Source: Corylus avellana (taxonomy: Eukaryota > Streptophyta > Magnoliopsida > Fagales > Betulaceae). Taken from it: a DNA stretch of 64,000 nt. Shown here in pieces: positions 47,126 to 60,213 of this stretch. The stretch's first letter is position 1, and each line of letters starts with the position of its first letter. Location of the stretch: positions 34,282,590 through 34,346,589 of the forward strand of contig NC_081543.1 of assembly GCF_901000735.1 (NCBI RefSeq), written 5' to 3'. The notes beneath the pieces were generated by a model. That model saw only the letters and a list, made by a program, of their open reading frames with translations, did not search any database and was not told where the DNA came from. Position numbers and translations under genes: made by a program.

Positions 47126-47981
47126 GAAGTCGTGAAAAATGGAATCTTATGATGCTCTGTTCATCCCTGTTTTTCATGTTCTAAAACAGAGGAAGTGAAT
47201 CCTAAGGTTTTCTGTCCTTTTCAAAATTCTTCTCATATGCAATCGTTAATCGGCAATGGTATTAACTGTGTGGACTGTGGAGGAGCCCCAATTTTCGAGT
47301 TCCAGAGAAACTAACTGACAGTAGACAAACAAAGGCCATTGAAGAATGAGTGGATTTCCCTATGCTTCAACAACACAGGAAGATGCCTTCTTTTGAAAGC
47401 CATTTTACTGTTCATCTCTCTCCTATATACATCTTTTCGAACAATAAAACAAAATAAAAGAGAGAAATTAAAACTCTGCATAGTGATTTCAACACATTTT
47501 TCTTGCCCAGAAAAAAAGATCCATTCAAGAATGAAAGAACCAGAATAAATTAAGATGAAAAAGATTCAGGGAAAGACAATTAGAAACGAGATCAAACCAG
47601 AATGAAAGAACAATGTTCCTTGATCTTTATCACGTAAGCTAAATTTTTTTTTTTTTTTTTTTCAAAATGTTTTCTCTTTACAGACGTTTCTTCTTCTTAA
47701 AAATTAAGGATGAGTAAAAGAAGGAGAACGCTTGTAGAGAAAGGATGAAAAGAGAGGTGGTAAGTGATATGGAGTTGGGGGAGATTGGTGAGATGTGAAG
47801 ACAGTGAACAACTTTATGGTCTTCAAAAACGACTTGGAATGGTGGACGTTTTTGATTTGATTTTGCGCCTTCATGAATCATGAAGACCCAAATTCATAGG
47901 CCAAAATTCGATGACTTTAAAAGATAATAAGAGGGAGAAACAGGGAGCCGAGATTGTGGACTTCAATGTGATATTTATTTT

Positions 47982-48024
47982 GTCCCACATGTCTAAAATA
48001 TAAGCAATTTCTGTCGTTTATATA
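47982..48024 (+). promoter_or_regulatory. Pol III USE + TATA, unit C1
   Basis: USE GTCCCACATGT, 24-nt spacer, TTTATATA at 48017-48024, start G at 48048. Confidence 0.65.
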
Positions 48025-48047
48025 TGATTTCACTAATCTCATGTATT

Positions 48048-48371
48048 GTCGAGCTCGGTAACGTGGGCTTGTAACCAAGTGGAGCCTTCATCTATGAGAT
48101 GGTTGGAAGTTGAAGGGAGTCTCTGGGTGTGGGATTGTTGGTGACGATTGATTTGTTCGCCGCCAGCGCCGAAGCACCGCGTCCCCTGGGGGTTACAGCC
48201 TTACAGGGGATTCCCCCCCACCCTCCACGGGTGGGTAGTCAATATACAATTATTATTTGCTTACTATATGCTAACTACAGCCCTGGATTGGAAGAAGATC
48301 AAATCAATTGATGCCCAATCCCAGCGCGCCACCTGGGTTTCACCCTCTTCTACTACTCACAACCACCTTTT
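48048..48371 (+). ncRNA. 7SL-like RNA unit C1
   Basis: About 324 nt, closest to unit A1, with the same 5' end, the two GC-rich hairpins and the 3' end ..CTCACAACCACC then TTTT (48368-48371). Differences from A1 include small insertions at CCTTCATC and AGCCTTACAG. The upstream flank (from about 47735) shares sequence with the flanks of A1 and B1, so the units multiplied as DNA segments that carried their promoters. Confidence 0.55.
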
Positions 48372-50385
48372 ATTATTGAGGGGTAATTACCCTTTCTTCC
48401 CATGAACTACTATTCAATTACCATTACGATCCCATCAAATTATTATTTTGTTACCAAAACTTCCCTTCAAGGTCGTTAAGTCGGATGGTCAACCTATCAC
48501 GTGTGTGTCACATGTCTTGAATGCATATGCATTTTTTTGGGGGTAATTATCCTTTACACTCATGAAATACTACTCATTACCATATACCCCCATCAACTAT
48601 CAACATAACGAAAAATGGTTTAAGGATCATAGGTGTAAATCATTTTACACTTCATGAAGCTTATTTTTTTGGGCCCTCAAAACAATTAATTTTTTGCCAA
48701 TTAAAAAAGCTAACAGTTTACCAATTAACTGAACCGATTTTAACCGAAACTTTCGAAATAAATCCTTATCGAAATATAATCGGTGAATTAAATGATTAAC
48801 CCGACAATTTCAGTTAATTGATCCAAAAATAGCTATACCAAACTAAACTGAATCGATACCCACCCCTAGTTGATTTATTCCTGTTATGTTGCATAACTGG
48901 TGCTTGTGTTGCGTCAAATTGCCTTTGCATGCAGTGGAAATTAAAATAAAACCGCGAAGCCCAATTCTTTTGATTTTCGATAGAGAGAGGTAATTTGAAA
49001 ACGTAACTTTTTTTCAATTCAGTTGAGCATTTGATAAAATCTATAAAACAATATTATTTATGTCATTTAAAAATGCGCTTTGGCCATAAAGCGCACCACA
49101 TGTCTTGTGGTAAAATCTTATGTAAATACTTTCAGCGAAAACACGTAATTGATAATATTAATATTAGCGACAACAAGGCCTAGTCGTTGATAATTTGTGA
49201 TTTTTTTTTTTTTAAAATCTTACAGAGGATATTTTTGTTATTTTGAGTCGCGGAGGGGGATACTGCAACCCTAATGTTCAATTGGGGGTCATTGCAAAAA
49301 TTGAGACACTTAAGAACATTGCAAAAATGACGATAGCTAGAGGGAGCAAATGTAATTTTTCCTATACTCAAATAACATGTCCAAAATTTCAAATCTTTCA
49401 CCCAAGCTATGTGAAGTTGTAAACTCATTGAGGTTAAGAGACTAGCCCTGTAGCCCATCTATGAGGTTAAGCAAATAAAAATAAAAAAATGATAGAAATC
49501 ATTGCCCGTGTCCATTATCTACATTTATCTTATGATTATTTGTTAGATTCTAAACTTTTCTAGTGTATTCAGATTTTACCATACTTTCAACAGTCATTTT
49601 TTCTCGAAAAAAACGTAATATTTTTTCAAAATATGGGCAGCTCATTCGGGCGTGGTTCAAACAATTCTATTGAATGAATTTTTTGATTTTTAGTCAATTT
49701 TTACCTAGTTAGGATGTGGCCGAACAAACTACAAACTAAGCTCCTTGGGTTTTCTAATTGTTCAAACTTGGTCCGAACGGAACAACGATTGAACTCATCG
49801 AGTTCTAGCTTATTCCTATATGGACCAAAGTCCGGGAGATAAAATCTGTGCATATCAATATACACGCATGGTAAATGAGATTTGAACAAATTGATGTGAC
49901 TAAATAAGTCCCATAACAAAAATTCTTATGCCTATAGAATGGATTAGTTATACACCCCATCAAATAGTTGATGAACAAAAAAAAAAAGTATTACAATGAA
50001 TTAATTAAGAATGTTCTGAAAATTCTATTGTCAGTGCTCATACATAGTACATTTTTTTTTTTGTTAGATCATACATAGTAAACTTGTTCAACTTTTATAA
50101 TCCTTGTGACCTCACTATTCATGTTGAATGGATGTTAAAATAAATAGAACTTAATTGAAGCACAAAAATCAAAACTTCAAAAAAAAAAAAAAAAAAAAAA
50201 AGGAATAATTACTTTGCACAAAGCCAATCAGATTGGTTATATATGAAATTACTTAGGATGATATAGAGATTATAGTTGGCAATTGATAGGCGCCGCGTAT
50301 ATTCAATATCTTACAGTTTCTTCTCGTCCAAGGCAAGCAAGCGCTACAGACTTTCAATGTGATATATATATATATATATTTTTTT

Positions 50386-50428
50386 GTCCCACATCACTAA
50401 AATATAAAAAAATTCTGTCATTTATATA
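50386..50428 (+). promoter_or_regulatory. Pol III USE + TATA, unit D1
   Basis: USE GTCCCACATCA (10 of 11 to the plant consensus RTCCCACATCG), 24-nt spacer, TTTATATA at 50421-50428, start G 23 nt later at 50452. The spacing equals that of Arabidopsis U6 promoters. Confidence 0.75.
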
Positions 50429-50451
50429 TCGTTGCATTAACCCCTTGTATT

Positions 50452-50762
50452 GTCGAGCTCAGTAACGTGGGCTTGTAACCAAGTGGGACTTTGAGATGGT
50501 TGGATGTGCCAGGTGCCTCTGGGTGGGGATTGTTGGCGACCAATTATTTGTTAACTGTTCAGCACGCCCCACATCCCCTGGGGTCACAGGGGATCCCCCA
50601 CCCACCACGGGTGGGTAGTTAAATTATATATGCATTAGCAGGCATTTCGAGCAAATATTGGGGATTGGATTAGGGTTTGAGCAAATATCCACAAATCCGA
50701 TTGTCACCAAATCTCAGCGTGCCACCTGGATTCGCCCTGTACTCACAACCACCTTTTTTTTT
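50452..50762 (+). ncRNA. 7SL-like RNA unit D1 (most intact)
   Basis: About 302-310 nt depending on where termination falls in the T9 run (50754-50762). 5' end GTCGAGCTCAGTAACGTGGG then CTTGTAACCAAG, SRP Alu-domain-like. Central hairpins ATCCCCTG/CAGGGGAT and CCCACCC/GGGTGGG. The ends pair: CCAGGTG with CACCTGG, and GATTGTTGGCGAC with GTCACCAAATC. The sequence differs from A-C at many places while the promoter, hairpins and pairing are kept. The helix 8 motif of SRP RNA is not recognised. Candidate active gene. Confidence 0.6.
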
Positions 50763-51825
50763 ACCGAGATATGTTTTGTTGTCTTTTTCTTATCCTCTTC
50801 ATTTTTTTTTTTTCTCAAAGCTTTTTTATAAAATACAAAGCAGAAATAAGACGAAAGTATACTCAATTCTCATCGATAATACGTCACTTTTTGGATGCAA
50901 AGGAATTCCATTATTTTAGAACGGAGGTGAATAAGGGAGGAAAAAAAAGCCTTCTAAATATATTATATTTTTTGTGCCAGGATCTTCCGACGAATCAATT
51001 AAGACTATTTTAAAAATTCGTTGTCAATACTCAGAGAGATTGAGTCTCATATTTCATTGCTAGGTGCTCGTGCTCATTATGTGAGTTTGTAACCAAACGA
51101 GGCATTTGAATGATAATGATAAAATGCAAGAAAATCCTTGGATGAAGGTGTGCCCCATCCATCATGAGTGAGTGCTTTGAAAGACATGAACCTTTTTTCT
51201 TCAACAAAAAACACTCTTAACTCTCTATTTTGTTTTGGCAAAAGTTTTTTTTTTTTTTTTTTAATGATATCTTTTCATTGATATAACAATTAAATTGGAC
51301 AAATTGCTCCTTCAGTATACTACCAAATATACAATTTGGAATCTTCATTATCCAAACACTATCTATGACACACACAATAGCTTCTCGGGCTATTACAAGC
51401 TAGACAATATCTTTGAATATTATTGTCTCCATCAGTTTCGAATCTAAAGCAAATTCTGACGAATCACGTTTTTAGCTACTTTCTGGTCATCAATTTCTGG
51501 GCTTTTTAATCTCCACTAAAAGTGCATTTCCAAACTCAATCTCCTTTATTACTTCTACTATAGTGTTTTAGAAAAAGTAATTAGAGGGGAGTAAATGTGG
51601 TTTCTTGTGACTCAAATAAATAGAGCCAAAATTTCAAATCTTTCACCTAAAGGTTGTAGACTCAACAAACAAATAAAGAACAATTGAAAAAACAAAACCA
51701 ACCACACTAACGTATCTTCCTTCACTTGTTACATTGATTTTTTCAACACTTAGAAATTTAAATATGACGCACATAATAAAGAGGATCTTATTTATGACTA
51801 GTTTGCAAACCCCTTTTGGAACAGC

Positions 51826-53718
51826 TTTAGCTCTTTAGCCAAAAAGTAAAAACATTAATACAATTTAATATACAAAAACTTCAAAACTACTTTCACATTT
51901 ATTTTACATAGCAATCAAAAAGTAAAAAACACATCTTAAAAGGCGTTAGCAAATGAGTCCTAAGTTTGCCTCTTAATTAAAATTATTCTCTTTGTTTGAG
52001 TTTGCTACTTGCTCACATCGGGATAAGATCATCCTCATTTCAAATGAAACTGATAGGCACATCTTTTAAAAAACTTTAAAAAATATAAAATTATGTACAT
52101 TATTATTAGATATACAAACTTTAAATATTGACCATAAAATAAATACTATCAATTTCATTTAAAATACAGATAATTTTCGTCCGCTCCCATTATAGCCCCA
52201 AGTATTCTTCTTCCTTCATATTTAATGACCATTTGACAATTTTTAGTCTTCCCAACTAAAATAATGGCTAGTGGAATGGGAACATGCTCACCATGAAGGA
52301 AACCTTTTCTTCTTCTAATTTTAGTTAGAAAAGTAATTTAATTAAAGATGTTATATAAAAGGGTCTCTAGTAATAAAGATTGGGCAAGTGTTTGTATAAT
52401 ACATACATTGGCGTCAAGTACTATCTTTCATGAATTGGCTAGTCAACAATAACATTTCAAAGATATTTTTTTAAAAAACTTTTAATTATATTGAAAGAAG
52501 TAGAACCTTAATTTAATCAATTAAAAAGAAGATTTATTTATTTATTTATTAATAATAGTGAACTCCTTTCATATACCAAGGACCCCACCAATTTTCTGAT
52601 CTAACATCCTCATTATCATCTAGTAATGATCTTAACAAGCCATTATAAAGATTATGAGTTTATTTACAATGTCCTTTCCATTGAACTAATATTCTTCTCC
52701 AAACTATCAAAAAATTACAATGTACACAAAATAACAAAAATATCATAATAAATATTAAAAAATATAACTTCTTTTTTTAAAAAAAAAAAAAAAGAAAAAA
52801 AAGAAAAAAGAAAAGAAAACTGACGACAGACCCACGACCACCGTGGGTCTTAACAATGCCATACCACGGCCGCGGTGGGTCACCAAACCTTTCCCTTGCA
52901 CCAATTTCTCATTTTTGTACTAGTTTTACCGATTCCAAGCCTTATGCAAGCCAATAAAAACATTTAGAATTCATTCATGAATGATAAAATTTATTATTAT
53001 TTTTTTTTGAAAGATATAAAATTTATAATTAAATGAGTTTGTAGCACACATTGACCATTTTGGTAATCTTGTTTAGAAGCTCACGCCAGCTTGTATTGAG
53101 GTTGAGGCAAGGATGTTAATTTAATGCACTTATCATCTTTTATTGCATATGTGCACAACCCCTTGTGATAAGTATAGCCTACCAAATATCATCAACAACT
53201 CTACAATAACAACAATAATGGCTACTTTTTTTTTTCCTCTCTCTCTCTCATCACCATATATGCGAGCGAATGACGTGTTTTGTATACATGTTTTTATCAT
53301 ACTTCACAAAATTCTCTAAACTTTCAAAGAAAAGCGCTAAATCACATTTGCACTATTACTCCGTCAATTTGAAGCTTTCTTAAAATCATTTATAAATTTT
53401 AGTTTTACTTAGTAAGATGATAATGTGGGTCTTATGAGTGTCTTTATAAATCATTTGTGATACCATTTGTAACGACCTAAGAAAAATGTATAGGTATATA
53501 TGCGTTATTGCCCTAAAATGGTTAGTAAATTTGAAGCTTCTCTAGAATTATTTATACAGCTCAGTTTCACCTAATAAGTAAGTAATGTGAAACTTAACAC
53601 TCATGATTGTTTTTATAAACTATCAACTCTCTTTGTAAACCTCTTGTGGTGTCACATTTGACATATAAAGTATTGCTCTCATATCATTTGATTAGAATTA
53701 GTTAGGGAAAATTACAGT
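51826..53718. other. AT-rich stretch before the assembly gap
   Basis: No gene is supported. A small GC-rich hairpin GACCCACG/CGTGGGTC (52829-52849) stands out; it looks like part of a decayed repeat. This segment has no counterpart in copy 2 within the window. Confidence 0.5.
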
Positions 53719-53818
53719 NNNNNNNNNNNNNNNNNNNNNNNNNNNNNNNNNNNNNNNNNNNNNNNNNNNNNNNNNNNNNNNNNNNNNNNNNNNNNNNNNN
53801 NNNNNNNNNNNNNNNNNN
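53719..53818. other. Assembly gap (100 N)
   Basis: Exactly 100 N, the usual placeholder for a gap of unknown size. It hides the junction between the two copies of the duplication. Confidence 0.99.
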
Positions 53819-55272
53819 CGGCGGCGCTCTGGCTCCACATGAACCATCCCAAAACCCTAGTCCACAACATCGAGTCCTTGGCCAAATTCGGTTACTTCAA
53901 AGACTTGCCGGAGATTCTTTACCTTCTTCTAGAATCTCCTGATATCCGGATTAAGCAAAAGAAAGAGTGGCGCAGGAAAAAATATGACGAGCCAACTTTG
54001 GTGGGGAAGGATATTGCAAGCGCCGCCAGGAAAGAGAAGCGCGTGGCCATGGCGAAAAAGGCCCTTGAGAGATACAAGAGCGACAAGGAATTCCAGATCT
54101 TGCACGACAGCGTATCGGACTTGTTCGCCAAGTTTCTGAAGGCCGACGTCGAGTTATTGAACTCCGGCAACTTTTACGACATCAGTTTGGCGGCCAAGTG
54201 GTGCCCGTCGCTCGATTGCTCGTTTGACAAGTCGATTTTGCTCTGCGAGAGCATTGCGAGGAGGGTTTTCCCGGTTGATTCCCATCCGGAATACAGAGGC
54301 ATCGAAGATGCCCATTATGCGTACAGGGTGCGGGATCGGCTGAGGAAGGAAGTTCTGGTTCCGATTAGGAAGTCGTTGGAGCTGCCTGAGGTCTACATGT
54401 CAGCCAATCGGTGGAATGAGATTCCGTACAACAGGATTCCCTCGGTAGCCATGAATCTGTACCGAGAAAAGTTCTTGAAGCACGACGAAGAGCGGTTTGT
54501 GAAGTATTTAGAAGATGTTAAAGTTGGGAAATCAACAATTGCTGCAGGGGCTTTGCTTCCGCATGAGATTATAGCCTCTGTGAAAAACGGAGACGCTTCA
54601 TTTCAAGTGGCTGACCTTCAGTGGAAGAGAATGGTGGAGGATCTGTCCAAGGAAGGCAAGTTGAGGAACTGCCTCGCTGTCTGCGACGTCTCCGGGAGCA
54701 TGTATGGGACCCCTTGGGAAGTCTCTGTTGCAATGGGGTTGTTGGTTTCCGATCTGAGCGAAGAGCCGTGGAAGGGGAAGGTTATTATTTTTAGCAAATC
54801 ACCTCAGCTTCATATAATTGAGGGCGATGATCTTCAGTCGAAGATGAAGTTTGCGGAGAACACAATAAACTTTTTGAACACCGATTTTCAGAAGGTGTTT
54901 GATCTTATATTGCAAGTGGCGGTGGATGGAAAGTTGAAGGAGGACCAGATGATCAAGAGGATCTTCGCGTTTAGTGACATGGAGTTTGACAATGCTTCGT
55001 GCAATGATTGGGAAACCGACTACAAAGCTATACAGAGGAAGTTCAGGGAGAGAGGGTATGGCTCTGTGGTGCCGGAGATTGTGTTTTGGAATCTAAGGGA
55101 CTCGAAATCAACGCCGGTGACTATCTCCGACGAGGGGGTGGCGCTGGTGAGTGGGTTTTCAAAGAATTTGATGAAGTTGTTCTTTGATGGTGATGGGATA
55201 ATTAACCCGGCGGATATCATGGAAGCTGCCATCTCCGGCGAAGAGTATCAGAAACTTGCTGTGGTGGATTGA
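53819..55272 (+). CDS. DUF2828 / vWA-like gene, second copy, 5' part lost in gap
   Basis: Identical in frame to residues from about 162 to the stop of the gene at 40912. I see three base changes in 1454 bp, of which only one alters the protein (Lys to Glu in the TISDKGVALV stretch). The MIDAS motif DVSGSM and the FAFSDMEFD motif are kept. The 5' part is not in the sequence, so it cannot be told whether the copy is complete. The near identity suggests an allele or a very recent duplicate. Confidence 0.85.
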
Positions 55273-57305
55273 TAATCTCTGCAGTGTACTTGGTATGGGA
55301 TTTAGAGTAATTTTAGTTTTCCTTGATTCAAGAAATTATTTTGGCATTTTATTTTTTGTTTATCCTTTCTGCACTTGTAGTTTCTGGCTGGCTTCTGCAG
55401 ATAATTCAGGCAAGCAATAAAACAAAATATTATTATTATTATTATTATTATTTTGAAAATTCATTATGAATTCAGTGATGACTCTCCCTATTGTCGTCGC
55501 TAATAATAAGATATCGACCACAACAAGGGCCCCAATCACCATGACATTTTACTTTTCTACTTTCATGCAAATTCAAATCTTACATCATTTTTTAGATGCA
55601 CTTCAAGTAGTGATTGCGATGCATTTGGGGGAGCAGTAATGGGTACCTTATAGGTGATATGAAGATGCTTTTACAATCTATTCCGCAATGGAGATGTTGT
55701 CATGTCTCTCGAGATGCTAATTATGCAGCTCACAATTTGGTGAAGGTGGCTATTCACCAAGTCATAGATCATATATGAAAAGATGTCATTCCCGACTATA
55801 TCCGTGATGTAATTTTGATGGAGCAACTTGCTCTAAGATAAGTTACAACTTTATTGTCAAAAAAAAATCTTACATCATTTTTAATCTTAATCTTAACCAT
55901 AAAATAAACTCAGTAAACAAACAAAGAATAGTTGTAACAACAAAACCAACCACTTTTTACCTTGATTTCCACACTTGCTTACCTCTCATTTTGATCATTT
56001 TTTTTCTCTCAATTTGAAAGTCATTCTTTCCTTGTATGACCCTGCCACATGTTATCTTCTGACAGGTCGGGTTGCGTGTGGTTCTTCTATGAATCAAAGT
56101 CATCGGCTTTGGCAAGGGGTGTCCCCAATATCCTTTCCTCTATAATGAGAGAAGAATGGTGCTCACATACTATCTCTGGTGCAAGTTCTTCATAAAACCC
56201 GCTCAAACATTGAGATTTAGGATGTGTTTGAGATTGCGATTTTGCAAGAATGATTTGTGTTTTTAAAAGATATTGCAAAACGAAAGATGTTTGGCATTGC
56301 GATTTAAATAACACTTAATTTAAAATAGGAAAAAAATCTATAATATCTATAAGCAAGTTATGGTGTGATTATTCGAAAAAAAAAAAAGCGAATTTAAACC
56401 AAATCACGATTTCGCATAACAAATATTTGATAAAAAAAATATTTTTTAACATATTTTACCAAAAGTCTTTGCGATTTTAAAAAGTTGCAATTTAAAAAAT
56501 ACAATTTTTAAAATCACACTTATTAAAACCGCAATCCCAAATGGACTCTCAAACTAGTTTAAACTTCATTATCTAGTGTAATTCTTTTGCAGCCGCTAAA
56601 ATAACACAACTGAGCCGATCTGAGCCTAGGTCGGTCATGACCTGCAATGAACTGCTTAGCCCAAGCCCAGAGGATAAAATCCAAGCATATCAAATGCAAC
56701 TAAATAGTCCCAAGGGGTAGCTTAAGTTATTAATTTGAATCTTCATTTTCCCCTCTTATGTGGACATGTCAAAAAAGGAAAAAATAAATAAATAAATAAA
56801 ATCCTAAAACAAAAAATCTTGTGTTGATAGAATGGATGAATTGTGGTTCGAAAGTCTATACACCCAATCAAATGGTTGATGAACAAAAAAAAAAAGAATT
56901 AATTAAGAATGTTTTGAAAATTCTTTTGTCAGTAGATAAAGGGAGATTAAGGGTTTTATTTCTATGATACATACTACAATAGCGACTATAATACTTGTTC
57001 TTAGTCTTAAATAAATGTAATAAGAAGTTGAAACAGATCCTCCAACTTATACAAACTCACATTATTGACAAATTAATTCAATAATGTGAGTTTGTAAATA
57101 ATAGAGGCGTTAAAATTGTTGGAGGACTAATCCTCATGTTTATCCCATAATGATTAATGCGATCAAAATCCCAAATCAATGAGAATGCTTCCACCAGATA
57201 AAGGATGAAAACAGAGGTGGTAATTAAGAGCTATGGAGTTGTGGGAGATTGGTGAGATATGAAGACAGTGAACAACTTTTGTCATTAACGTGATATATTT
57301 ATTTT

Positions 57306-57348
57306 GTCCCACATGTCTAAAATATAAGCAATTTCTGTCGTTTATATA
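57306..57348 (+). promoter_or_regulatory. Pol III USE + TATA, unit A2
   Basis: USE GTCCCACATGT (intact here, unlike A1), 24-nt spacer, TTTATATA at 57341-57348, start G at 57372. Confidence 0.65.
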
Positions 57349-57371
57349 TGATTTCACTAATCTCATGTATT

Positions 57372-57620
57372 GTCGAGCTCGGTAACGTGGGCTTGTAACC
57401 AAGTGGGACTATGAGATGGTTGGAAGTTGTGGGGTGTCTTCTCTGGGTGTGGGATTGTTGGTGACGATTGATTTGTTCGCCGCCAGCGCCGAAGCCCCGC
57501 GTCCCCTGGGGGTTACAGGGGATTCCCCACCCTCCACGGGTGGGTAGTCAATATACAATTATTATTTGCTTATCATATGGCTTTACTACAGCCCTGGATT
57601 GGAAGAAGATACAAATCAAT
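57372..57620 (+). pseudogene. 7SL-like RNA unit A2, 3' end deleted
   Basis: Matches A1 through GAAGATACAAATCAATT and then jumps to TAACTCGTC, which lies 320 bp further on in copy 1. The 3' strand of the long helix and the terminator are gone, so the RNA could not fold or end normally. Confidence 0.75.
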
Positions 57621-58641
57621 TTAACTCGTCTATATTATTTGGCCATTACTTGTGCATATGTGTATTTGAAGTTTTTCAGTTCTCTTGAGATGAGACGTCT
57701 CTTTTAGCTCTCTACTCTGTTCACGTGTGTTTGAGTTTTACATGGTTTAAAATCCATTCAAGGCCTTCCAATAACAAGTGTTTTGTTACAACAACAAAAG
57801 AAAAGAAAAAAACATGCAATTGAATGTCTAAACAAGTTGCTGAAATTCCATATCCGGACCTGACCTAAAAAATATCCAATCTTTCCAAGCTTCCTCATAA
57901 GCCAGTAAGGAGTTTTTCAAATCATTTTTTCAGGATTGCAAACAAAGGACATTTAATATCCGTTCTTGTCAAATAAATATTTTTAGATAAAACTATAAAA
58001 AAATTTACGTCGAAACGAAGAGAGCGTAAAAAAAGAAGGCACGAAACCGTGAATTCGTTTTCAAAGATATACGTGACTGTGTTTCATAAACCCTTTTTTC
58101 TCCTTTTCTTTTGATTGTCTGCAAAGGAAATGGATCATATTACAAAGGTCGGGTGATATGGGTTCAACAACTTTATGTTAATCTCTACCACAAAACCCCT
58201 TCTTTTTGATGCAAAATCTTTTATTACATATTACATCTTTTCTGCTGGAGGTAATCACTTTTAATGCTCAATCGGAGATTAAGGTTGCTATCTTACTTGT
58301 TTTTACTTCAACTAAATATAAGAAATCAAGATATATAGATCCCACATCGAATAAGAGTTAATTTTATATTGACAAACTCAAATAACTCTTGTTTAGGAAA
58401 AAAAAAAAAAAAAAAAAAAACCTCAAATAACCCTTGTTGATCCAATCTCTCAAGAACTTTTTACTTTTCTCTACACTCTGATTTTTGGAGGAATCCCATC
58501 CGGAGAGTGGAAGAAAGTGAAACAACTTTTGTCATCATCAAGTCTTTATGGCCTTCAAAAACGACTTGGAATGATTGATGTTTTTAAAAGATAATAAGAG
58601 GGAGGCGAGATTGTGGACTTCAATGTGATATATGTTTTTTT

Positions 58642-58684
58642 GTCCCACATTATTAAAATATAACCAAATTCTGTCATTTATATA
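58642..58684 (+). promoter_or_regulatory. Pol III USE + TATA, unit B2
   Basis: USE GTCCCACATTA, 24-nt spacer, TTTATATA at 58677-58684, start G at 58708. Confidence 0.65.
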
Positions 58685-58707
58685 TGGTTTCACTAATCAT
58701 ATGAATT

Positions 58708-59147
58708 GTCGAGCTCGGTAACGTGGGCTTGTAACCAAGTGGGACTATGAGATGGTTGGAAGTTGTGGGGTGTCTTCTCTGGGTGGTGGGATTGGGTGAC
58801 GATTGATTTGTTCATCGCCAGCACAGGAGCCAGCCGAAGCCTTACGTCCCCTGGGGGTACTACAGGGTTTACAGGTGCGTCCCCTGGGGGGTTACTTACT
58901 ACAGGAACAGAAGGAACAGGTGCCCAGGATTGGTAGAAGGTTTACAGGTGCGTCCCCTGGGGGTTACTTACTACAGGAACGGGTGCCCAGGATTTGGTAG
59001 AAGGTTTACAGGTACCCAGGATTGGTAGAAGATACAAATTTACTTACTACAGGAACAGGTGCCCAGGATTGGTAGAAGATACGAATCAATTGACGCCCAA
59101 TCCCAGCGCGCGCCACCCGGGTTTCACGAAACTAACAACCACCTTTT
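58708..59147 (+). ncRNA. 7SL-like RNA unit B2, expanded by internal repeats
   Basis: About 440 nt. It has the same repeated blocks as B1 but in a different arrangement: it lacks one block near 58865 and keeps a final AGGATTGGTAGAAGATACG.. block that B1 has lost. It ends AACAACCACC then TTTT (59144-59147). Likely pseudogene. Confidence 0.5.
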
Positions 59148-59224
59148 ATTATTAAACTACTAGAAGAAGAAAGAATGTGGCCTCTGTTTTTGGAACGAAG
59201 TGAGGCTTAATTATTATTATATGA

Positions 59225-59290
59225 TCAATTGACACCAAATCTCATCGTGCTACCTGGATTCTCTCTGTACTCACAACCACCTTTTTTTTT
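59225..59290 (+). pseudogene. Solo 3' end of a 7SL-like unit, copy 2
   Basis: Counterpart of 47061-47125: CCAAATCTCATCGTGCTACC.. to CTCACAACCACC and T9. Confidence 0.7.
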
Positions 59291-60147
59291 AAGTCGTGAA
59301 AAATGGAATCTTATGATGCTCTGTTCATCCCTGTTTTTCATGTTCTAAAACAGAGGAAGTGAATCCTACGGTTTTCTGTCCTTTTCAAAATTCTTCTCAT
59401 ATGCAATCGTTAATCGGCAATGGTATTAACTGTGTGGACTGTGGAGGAGCCCCAATTTTCGAGTTCCAGAGAAACTAACTGACAGTAGACAAACAAAGGC
59501 CATTGAAGAATGAGTGGATTTCCCTATGCTTCAACAACACAGGAAGATGCCTTCTTTTGAAAGCCATTTTACTGTTCATCTCTCTCCTATATACATCTTT
59601 TCGAACAATAAAACAAAATAAAAGAGAGAAATTAAAACTCTGCATAGTGATTTCAACACATTTTTCTTGCCCAGAAAAAAAGATCCATTCAAGAATGAAA
59701 GAACCAGAATAAATTAAGATGAAAAAGATTCAGGGAAAGACAATTAGAAACGAGATCAAACCAGAATGAAAGAACAATGTTCCTTGATCTTTATCACGTA
59801 AGCTAAATTTTTTTTTTTTTTTTTTTTTCAAAATGTTTTCTCTTTACATACGTTTCTTCTTCTTAAAAATTAAGGATGAGTAAAAGAAGGAGAACGCTTG
59901 TAGAGAAAGGATGAAAAGAGAGGTGGTAAGTGATATGGAGTTGGGGGAGATTGGTGAGATGTGAAGACAGTGAACAACTTTATGGTCTTCAAAAACGACT
60001 TGGAATGGTGGACGTTTTTGATTTGATTTTGCGCCTTCATGAATCATGAAGACCCAAATTCATAGGCCAAAATTCGATGACTTTAAAAGATAATAAGAGG
60101 GAGAAACAGGGAGCCGAGATTGTGGACTTCAATGTGATATTTATTTT

Positions 60148-60190
60148 GTCCCACATGTCTAAAATATAAGCAATTTCTGTCGTTTATATA
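60148..60190 (+). promoter_or_regulatory. Pol III USE + TATA, unit C2
   Basis: USE GTCCCACATGT, 24-nt spacer, TTTATATA at 60183-60190, start G at 60214. Confidence 0.65.
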
Positions 60191-60213
60191 TGATTTCACT
60201 AATCTCATGTATT

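Larger units (their letters stand above)
41396..51825 (+). repeat. Copy 1 of ~10 kb direct duplication
   Basis: This matches 53819-64000 in the same orientation with scattered substitutions and indels. It contains most of the DUF2828 gene, a truncated LINE, a MITE and four 7SL-like RNA units. The coordinate offset is 12423 at the left and about 12175 at the right; the change is mostly due to a 320-bp segment (45170-45489) missing from copy 2. Copy 1 continues leftwards into unique sequence. Confidence 0.97.
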
